A stretch of DNA of 64,000 bases from Leuctra nigra. Lineage: Eukaryota; Arthropoda; Insecta; Plecoptera; Leuctridae. Made by a program: the position numbers and the translations under genes. Of the stretch, positions 56,764-64,000 are shown one piece after another; positions within the stretch are counted from its first letter, which is position 1, and each line of letters begins with the position of its first letter. A model generated the notes under the pieces. It saw only the letters and a program-made list of their open reading frames with translations. It was not told where the DNA came from and did not search any database. Where the stretch lies: positions 35,368,527-35,432,526 of the forward strand of contig OW203763.1 in NCBI GenBank assembly GCA_934045905.1, written 5' to 3'.

Positions 56764-58591
56764 TGTGGCGGTTCGATCTGCCCCGTCAGATCTCCCGCCC
56801 AGCATGCATACCAACAGAAGGCGCAGGCCTGCCAACCCTACCGGCAGTCCCAACATGCAGCGCGCTCGCCGTCTCGACCAATCACCTTCTTCGTTATCAA
56901 GGCAGCCATTGCCAGTTGGTCTCAGAACATCGAGAGGGACAGACGTGCAACGCCATTACAACTCTGTAACCTTACCTTTAATAAACCGTTGTTACTGTTA
57001 CGTCTGTCTCTACCACTCACCAAACCGTCACCCACATCCTCACCATCACACATGCGCCAAAGTGGTGACCCCGAACAAGAACATCCACTTCTGAACTGCG
57101 ACAAAAACTCCGCACCGGCTCCGGCATCGCAACGAGACTCCGCGGCCATCTTGCACACGCCGCGCGAAGCCGAATCTACTTTTCGCCGCAAGTTTTTCAT
57201 CCGTCCCATCTCAACAATCCACGTTGGTGACAGCAGTAAGTCAGAATACAATTTCAACACGCAAGATCTTCAATAAATTTCGCTCGAGCAACGCAACACT
57301 ACGGCCTCGCCTCAGAATCACACGGCAACACGCCTCCATTCTCGGCGGCCATGTGCGCAACATCGACGAAGTTTATTCTGAACAACTGCACACAAGCAAA
57401 TTCCTTGGCGCTCTGTGAGTGAGTGTGAGTGACACAGCAACATTTTTCTTCAAACATCCAACATCATTTCGAACTTCCTACTCAGCAACTTCAAGCAATT
57501 TACAAATTTCAAGCCAGCACACCGGGTGGATGCTAACCTCAATCATCATCCTACAATGCAGTCTGCGACATACGCCGTCCTAACATCAGCTTACATCTAG
57601 CACGCTTCGTGTAAGTACGACATTACATCATGCCCACGAAGCTGCTCCCAAGGTCAAGCACCACGCCTCAGCCCTCAACGCAACACATGCAACACGCATA
57701 CCGCACCGGCTGGCGTGACATTGACCTTGACGTTCAACACGCCCTGTTTGGATACGACTCACCGCTATCCCCAGGCCTTCAACGCGCCCTGTTTGGATAC
57801 GACTCACCGCTATCCCCAGGACTTCAACGCGCCCTGTTTGGATACGACTCACTGCTATCCCCAGGACTTCAACGCGCCCTGTTTGGATACGACTCACCGC
57901 TATCCCCAGGACTTCAACGCGCCCTGTTTGGATACAACTCACTGCTATCCCCAGGACTTCAACGCGCCCTGTTTGGATACGACTCACTGTTATCCCCAGG
58001 ACTCGCATCATCATTCGTCGACACTGCATCTTCGTGCCACTGCATCATCACGGACCCCGTAACGTCAAATCGCACAAAGGACACCCCCGGTTTGCCGCGC
58101 CCGGCAAGCAAGTTTCTACCGGCGTTCATCGGTTCTGCATCGTCGCTACCCGCCGGCACCAGAACACGCCGTCAACGCTGTTTTCTACCGGCACATCTCT
58201 CTATTCTGTATCGTCGCTACCCTCTGACATCAGAACACGCCGTCTACGCAGTTTCTTCGCGGCTCCCCCGACTTCGCCGCTGGGGGGGGGAGTACTGTGG
58301 CGGTTCGATCTGCCCCGTCAGATCTCCCGCCAGCATGCATACCAACAGAAGGCGCAGGCCTGCCAACCCTACCGGCAGTCCCAACATGCAGCGCGCTCGC
58401 CGTCTCGACCAATCACCTTCTTCGTTATCAAGGCAGCCATTGCCAGTTGGTCTCAGAACATCGAGAGGGACAGACGTGCAACGCCATTACAACTCTGTAA
58501 CCTTACCTTTAATAAACCGTTGTTACTGTTACGTCTGTCTCTACCACTCACCAAACCGTCACCCACATCCTCACCATCACACATGCGCCAA
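56764..58591 (+). mobile_element. Non-autonomous LTR retrotransposon, 1.83 kb
   Basis: LTRs at 56764-57060 and 58296-58591 differ by a single base deletion as far as I can see. A 5-bp duplication ACCTC lies at 56759-56763 and 58592-58596. Just after the 5' LTR is TGGTGACCCCGA (57063), complementary to the 3' end of tRNA-Trp, the primer known for CsRn1-type Ty3/gypsy elements. A polypurine tract GGGGGGGGAG precedes the 3' LTR. The 1.2-kb interior lacks protease, reverse transcriptase and integrase. The near-identity of the LTRs indicates a recent insertion, so movement must have used enzymes from another element. Confidence 0.88.
57732..58001 (+). repeat. 45-bp tandem repeat in the LTR element
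   Basis: Six units starting at 57732, 57777, 57822, 57867, 57912 and 57957, each (G/C)TTCAACGCGCCCTGTTTGG plus ATACGACTCACCGCTATCCC. The period keeps frame and one frame encodes LQRALFGYDSPLSPG per unit, within a 325-codon frame that runs on into the 3' LTR. Whether it is expressed is unknown. Confidence 0.9.
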
Positions 58592-58723
58592 ACCTCTATG
58601 GCTATAGGTTTTAATGCTACATAGGTTCATTTTGACATTGAAATTGTATTGATTATGATTCTTTTGAACTCTCGAAGTACTTATAATACAGGTTTGTCTG
58701 AGAGAGTCAAAAATACTTAACCC

Positions 58724-58923
58724 NNNNNNNNNNNNNNNNNNNNNNNNNNNNNNNNNNNNNNNNNNNNNNNNNNNNNNNNNNNNNNNNNNNNNNNNNNNNN
58801 NNNNNNNNNNNNNNNNNNNNNNNNNNNNNNNNNNNNNNNNNNNNNNNNNNNNNNNNNNNNNNNNNNNNNNNNNNNNNNNNNNNNNNNNNNNNNNNNNNNN
58901 NNNNNNNNNNNNNNNNNNNNNNN
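58724..58923. other. Assembly gap, 200 N
   Basis: Exactly 200 undefined bases. It probably hides the left end of the element that follows. Confidence 0.99.
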
Positions 58924-60277
58924 CATATTCTTTTTGAGAATATTCTCGAGAAAATTCTCGAGAATATTCTCGAGCACGAGCATTTTCTCGAGCATATTCT
59001 TAAAAATGCATCTAAGCTTATAAAAACTCGAACTTTTAGCTCAATTCCAAAAAGTATGTACTTTTATGGATCTTGGATACATAGTATTGTTATGGAGAGC
59101 CAGTCAGGAATCAGGTTTTACACATGAAGATAAGAATTTACATTAAATGTAATTGAGCGAGCGAAGCGATAGTGTCTCCTTTTGGATCTTTTGGCACGGA
59201 ACTCTGTTTTTTTGTGTCTTTTTTCTGTTACTGAGGCTGTAGGTCAGAGTTTTCTTCAATCGAGCTGAAATTTTTCGCCCATGTAGGGAACATTTCTGGG
59301 CGTTGCAAACCCTAATTTTTTGAAATGCCTGATTGGTTCAAATTTAAAAAAAGTATCTTTCGATTGGTTGGTTCAATCAATTTGAAATTTTGACAAGTCA
59401 TTACGACCAACATTATCCCCAATCTTACAAAGTTTCAGCCAAATCCTCCCATTGGTTAAAATTTGAAACCATCTTTCCTGTGATTTTTGAAATTTAAACT
59501 TGAACCGTTTGACCGATCAACTTAAAACTTTGCATGGTCATTGGGTACATTATTATCTGTATTTTTGACAATTTTCAGACTAATCTGTGCTTAAATCCAA
59601 AAGTTATTGACATTTTACCGACATTTTGCGTGTTGGCTGTCAAATTCTCGAAAATGTTTGATCACGGTAACGTCGAGCCTCAGTTCCAAGGTACTTAGAG
59701 CAGAAACTTTCAAACACATATATGAAACTGATGTTCAACAGATCGATCTGATATTGTGTGCTACACACACATATCAAATGAGTGGTCCAGGTATATTTTT
59801 AGAACAAGATCCTGTGATCTCGTTCTAAAATTCTGTGATTTTTGTCCTAAAATTCTGTTATTTTTTCAAAATTAGCTTGTAAGGAACCGTTTGATCGTTA
59901 AAACTTCAACTTAAAACATGGATATTTGGACCAATATTTTAGGAATTTTTTGAGATTTTCATACCAGTCTGCGACGAAATTCAAGAATTATTGGCTTTTA
60001 AGGACATTTTTGATAGACAGAATTTCGGTTTGAGAAGTTGCGCGTATCCGTGCTCGCTCATGATCGTTCGTGCTCGCTGTCCCTGCCTATGTATTGCACT
60101 GCCTTCCAAGGCCATAAAATGGTGCCAAAACATTCAAACTTGAACTTTTTGTATATAATAATAATTTTCAAACCTCTGGTGAGAATATTCTCAAATATTC
60201 TCGGAGAATAATCTCTTTGAGAATATTCTCGAGCACGGAGAATATTCTCATGAGAATATTCTCGGCTCACATCTCTA
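58924..60277. mobile_element. Probable hAT-type element with (GAGAATATTCTC) ends, left end in the gap
   Basis: 58924-59005 and 60180-60265 are packed with GAGAATATTCTCGAG motifs. The right end reads CTCGGCTCACATCTCTA, like a TAGAGATG-type hAT end. The interior has AGCGAGCGAAGCGA and runs of degenerate sequence without a transposase. The left end and duplication cannot be seen. Confidence 0.5.
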
Positions 60278-61826
60278 GATATAAGACGTCTTGATCAGAG
60301 TTTTTATGTTTAATTATTTTGAAACTAGAATCATTTTCGTCTATGGTTCTTGTTCATATCATCTTAACTTGAGGTTTACTTTTACCTAGTACCTATGTCT
60401 CTAGGGATCAGCAGAATGAGAAACAGGAATCTGCAGTATCTGAACAGAACAGAATATATCGTGGGCTACAGTAGAAAGTCACTGACTCAATTTTGTAGTT
60501 CTGATATAATTGAGATAAAACCATAGAGAGATAACAGAACATAGGTACCTCTTGAAGGTTCCGCAGTCTCAATCATCACAATGAGAAGGTTTTGTATCTT
60601 ATTGCATTGCACATTACATTTTAGTTTAATTCATGCTCACGTAGTAGGGAATGCGAACAAGGATGAAAAAGCTATAAATTCACTTCAAAGCTTGATTTTG
60701 CTAAAGACCACTTTTGTTTTAGTAGAATTAGTGAAACTATAAACGTTTTCACAAAATGGGAGTTAGTGAGTTTCTACAAGTAAGCCCACGCTACAGTTCT
60801 ATGCCTCAGAGGTAGAAGGCCAGAAGTCAATTTTCTCGATTTTGCCTTTGCACACTTTTGGAATGATGTAATCAAGCTCGGTGTATTGCCATTGACTGAT
60901 GTCGACAATTACAGTTCTTGAAGAACTCTCTTATGTACAATGACTTATGTCACTGTTACAAATGTGATAAGATGTAAAGGTATACAATGGTTTTGAGCTC
61001 ACCCCAAGAATCATTGAAATTGACTTCAGCCTTCTACTTCAAAGCATACGAAGCTAAAAGAGTGTTTGAAAAACAACTTTTCAATAGTTCAGTTCATTGA
61101 AAGTCAGGTAAAGCAGCTTTTCAAAATGTCAAGCTTCTTTTTGACATACGGAGCAAACGTTCAAGTTCACTTATTAAAAATGTATAGTTAAAGTTAATTT
61201 ACAAAATTAAATTTATCTGTTTGTCTGTCCACTAATTTCATGAAACCAATTCACGAATGTTTAATCGAATTTGGAAATTAACTTTTCATTCCAAATTTAA
61301 GTGAACTTTTTTGCTTTCATAGAACGACACTTGACTTTAAAGTTGCATCCTTGGAATAATGATATGAGGGAAAGAATTGGGTTAGGTAGTACCTAATTAC
61401 TTGTTTGTGACTCACAATATAACAAATTAGAATGCTGTTTAATTATGCATTTAACAAAATATGAAATTATCAAATGAGCTTTTGTAAGTTCACTAATCAT
61501 ATGAGCTATAAATCTCACATTCACTTAGGCCCGTTGTATGTCACTTTAAAGTTAAAGGAAGAATGTGTGTTTACCATAGCAACAGTAATGATCACAGCCT
61601 CTAGGCGGCTACAGTGAACTTTATCTCAACTTATCAGGGCCTTAGTAAACGGTTCTTTGAAAGATTTCTCAAGAAGAAAAAGCGAACTTGAACATGTCAA
61701 AAGTTCCTTCCCCAACACCGGTCAGGCCGTCGCATTTAAACTGTTTTTCTGTCAGTACCACTGGCAAGTAAATTTTACTTATCTCTTGTACTTTCCAAGA
61801 AAGCATGTTCTCAATGTGAGAGTTCT
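60278..61826. other. Unassigned AT-rich sequence
   Basis: No gene or repeat unit recognised. Confidence 0.3.
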
Positions 61827-61828
61827 AG

Positions 61829-61976
61829 GGCCAGTCTTTCAATACTCTTCTAACTTTTAAACTGTTGATTAGGACTCTATTGTCATGGCAACAACCATTG
61901 TCATTCCTAGAATGACCACTAACTAACTGTTAAGAGCTAATTGAGACTTTAGCAGAGTATTGAAAGACCGGGCCTA
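61829..61976. mobile_element. 148-bp MITE, copy 1
   Basis: Ends CTAGGGCCAGTCTTTCAATACT and, inverted, TTAGGCCCGGTCTTTCAATACT (first 20 bases compared). Shares its interior (CATGGCAACAACCA, CATTCCT) with 63184-63329. Confidence 0.65.
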
Positions 61977-62490
61977 AACACTGTTTCCTGTAACTTTGTA
62001 CCACATTGATTGGTATAGTTTTGGCGTTTCTAAAGGTCAGCACGCTGTGTATAGATGTGAACCAAATCTGTAATTTACCAATCGTGTAGCAGCATTTCTG
62101 TGTGCTTTAAGAGAAGGAAGTTATCTCGATTTTTTGAACAAGTATTTTGGATAATTTACTCGATTCCAAAATGCAATCTGTAGACCTATCATTCAGATTG
62201 GTTGCTATTGGTGTTGCTATTTTAGAAGTCGAAACAGGAAATATGATTTGTATTTAATTTTACGCTTACAATCCGATCTCACACTTCACTTGGCTTTGAA
62301 ATCTTCGGGCAAAACTTTTATATTGAAGAGACGTTTTTGTAATCCAACATTGTACAACGCAGTTTCTCTCGCTAGACAGGGGGCGTTGAAAGAGTCGAGG
62401 TCGAGAGATTCCTCCACGTGGAAATGCTAGTCAAAACAATGTTAGCTCGCTGCGTAGAGATCATGCCACATTAGTCATCACTGCTGCGTC
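61977..62490. other. Unassigned sequence
   Basis: No feature recognised. Confidence 0.3.
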
Positions 62491-62620
62491 TGTTTTACCA
62501 TGGGTTTACTTTCAAAATAGCTGATAACTTGTTGAACTATGTTGGACGACGAGTAGTTTTACCATGGGTTTACTTTCAAAATAGCTGATAACTTGTTGAA
62601 CTTTGTTGGACGAGTAGGAT
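62491..62620 (+). repeat. 65-bp tandem duplication
   Basis: Two units of GTTTTACCATGGGTTTACTT plus TCAAAATAGCTGATAACTTG and TTGGACGA, starting at about 62491 and 62556. Confidence 0.85.
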
Positions 62621-62998
62621 GGGTTGGGGGGGGGGGGGGCCCCCCACTCGAGCAAAATTTAGTTTTGTGTCCGAGAATCACTAAAAATTGTTTCAATTCT
62701 AAAAAACGCCCTGCGGGGCAAGATTAAGGGGTTAATTGTTGTAATTTGAGCAGTTTTACATATCAAAATCGATTTTACAATGTTTATATTCGAAAAAATG
62801 CCCTGCGGGTCAACAATTCGACGGATTTTTGCTTCAGTTTGTGCATTTTAGTTCCCAAGAATCACTTTTAAATGGTTTAAATTCTAATAAATTGCCCGGC
62901 TAAAACTGGGGGGGGGGGGCTTCGCTCCCCAGACCCCACCATCCGAGTGTCAGAATCCCCCCCCCCCCCCCATGACGAAAGTAGTTCCTACGCGCCTG
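62621..62998. repeat. Partial hAT-related element with G/C runs
   Basis: The right end GTTCCTACGCGCCTG matches the end of the element at 25366-26309 (CAGGCGCGTAGGAAC). The interior has GCCCTGCGGGGCA motifs, a G run with CCCCCAC at 62626 and a C run at 62958. No matching left end. Confidence 0.5.
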
Positions 62999-62999
62999 T

Positions 63000-63115
63000 C
63001 GCGTCTCCTTCCCACGTTCCATCATTTGTTATTATCATCGTCATCATCATAACCATTCAACCAGCGCCAATAGCCTAGTTGCTAACTGTGCGACGTTAAA
63101 CGCCACTTAGGGCCC
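63000..63115 (+). mobile_element. SINE 3' fragment
   Basis: CCTTCCCACGTTCC, (CAT)n and GTGCGACGTTAAACGCCACT match the 3' part of the SINE at 24795-25305. Confidence 0.5.
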
Positions 63116-63183
63116 AGATTTACCTAATGCTTTGTTTACCAGTTGTTGATAAGTTGATCAGTTGATCAGATACTCAGTTGATT

Positions 63184-63329
63184 AAGGGCCGGTCTTTCAA
63201 TACTATGTTAAATACGTTAACACTTATACTTAGTGATCATGGAAGGAATGCCATTGGTTGTTGCCATTACGATATAGTTCTAATCAACTATTTAAAATTT
63301 AGCAGAGTATTGAAAGACAGGCCCTAATA
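63184..63329. mobile_element. 147-bp MITE, copy 2
   Basis: AAGGGCCGGTCTTTCAATACT and AGTATTGAAAGACAGGCCCT ends; same family as 61829-61976. A further lone end (GTATTGAAAAGCTGGCCC) lies at 63403-63420. Confidence 0.65.
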
Positions 63330-63420
63330 CTCTACTTCATGGCAAAAAAACAATGGAATATCAACTTTAAAACAGTCTGTTAGTTAATTAATGTTTTATC
63401 AAGGTATTGAAAAGCTGGCC

Positions 63421-64000
63421 CTAAATAAAAGCTATGAAAAGTCTACTCTGAAGTTGGGTTAAATGAATGGTTGAGCTTTTGTGAGTCAAAACGAACTTTT
63501 GTCAACTTGAATGAAAACTTCATGACAATCCCAATAATTGGAGCCTTTTGTGCGATTCTGCTGACAATCTTTAATGGTACAGACAGACAGATAGTTGGTT
63601 TATAAACTCGCTGTAAGCAATTTGTTTGAGGGCAAATCGAGCTCATAAAGTTGTGTTTGGCAAGTCAAGGGGAGCGAGAATTTTTGATAAAAATTGGCGG
63701 TGTCAAAAACTCTAATAATAGACGATTTAACAAACTATCTTGATGGCTCTACTTTCTAATACTTTTCATATGCAGTTTGATTACCAGGGGTGTCATTCCT
63801 GTACCTGTACATTCCATTCCTATCTTATCTTAAAATTTGTTTACTCCAATGTTAATGTCCATAACAACGGTTGCTACTGTCTTAAGTTTTAAGATAAGAG
63901 AGTGAAAATGCGTACAGGAATTACCCGCCTGGAACCTTAGTGGGGGGTTTAACCAGGGTTTAACAATGTAACAGCCCCCTTTATAGTTACTTGGAAATCA
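63421..64000. other. Unassigned sequence to window end
   Basis: No gene or repeat recognised. Confidence 0.3.

Noticed and set aside
57628..58624. Cellular gene with LFGYDSPLSPG repeats
   Set aside because: The frame starts inside and ends within the 3' LTR of a retrotransposon; it belongs to the element if it is expressed at all.

Overview
This window is eukaryotic nuclear DNA: there are introns with GT-AG borders, TATA/Inr promoters, AATAAA signals, two 200-base assembly gaps (9736-9935 and 58724-58923) and a very high load of small transposons and satellites. The gene content (a divergent Nanos-type protein, a Sina/SIAH-type RING protein, secreted Cys-rich EF-hand proteins) and the AT-rich, transposon-littered background fit an insect, probably a hemipteran. 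The species is inference; nothing in the sequence fixes it.

Genes, left to right. (1) The first coding exon of a secreted or membrane protein at the left edge, minus strand (995-1106). (2) A three-exon gene for a 107-residue single-pass membrane protein, minus strand (2011-4767). (3) The last exon of a Nanos-like protein, plus strand (14178-15121), with a run of 12-residue repeats and a C-terminal Nanos zinc-finger domain in which one zinc ligand is lost from each finger. (4) A SIAH-like RING E3 ligase, plus strand (26439-27188). (5, 6) A head-to-head pair of nearly identical genes for a secreted Cys-rich EF-hand protein, minus (41265-43566) and plus (47237-49699). Their last exons are identical over about 500 bp, while introns, leaders and signal peptides have diverged.

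Everything else is repeats. At least eleven small DNA transposons have clear terminal inverted repeats and 8-bp flanking duplications (one of these 7/8), the hAT signature: 20199, 23637, 25366, 31292, 33387, 34114, 36959, 39279, 44534, 50778 and 53274. Several carry arrays of their own short motif just inside the ends. There is also a MULE-like element (9-bp duplication, 28832-29479), a 1-kb TA-flanked palindrome with a second palindrome at its centre (11682-12710), a further palindromic family (15637-16212, 40263-40632), smaller hairpin elements, a young non-autonomous LTR retrotransposon with a tRNA-Trp-like primer site (56764-58591), LINE tails, and a tRNA-derived SINE interrupted between its A and B boxes.

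Tandem arrays: a 158-bp satellite (5776-7394), a 36-bp coding minisatellite (14250-14630), a 62-bp array made from the end of the Nanos-like gene (15121-15640), a 205-bp array (16341-16815), a (CATA)n tract of about 1.35 kb (31801-33150) and a 98-bp satellite (35465-39278) hit by two separate hAT insertions. No prokaryotic-type operons, CRISPR arrays or rRNA genes are present.
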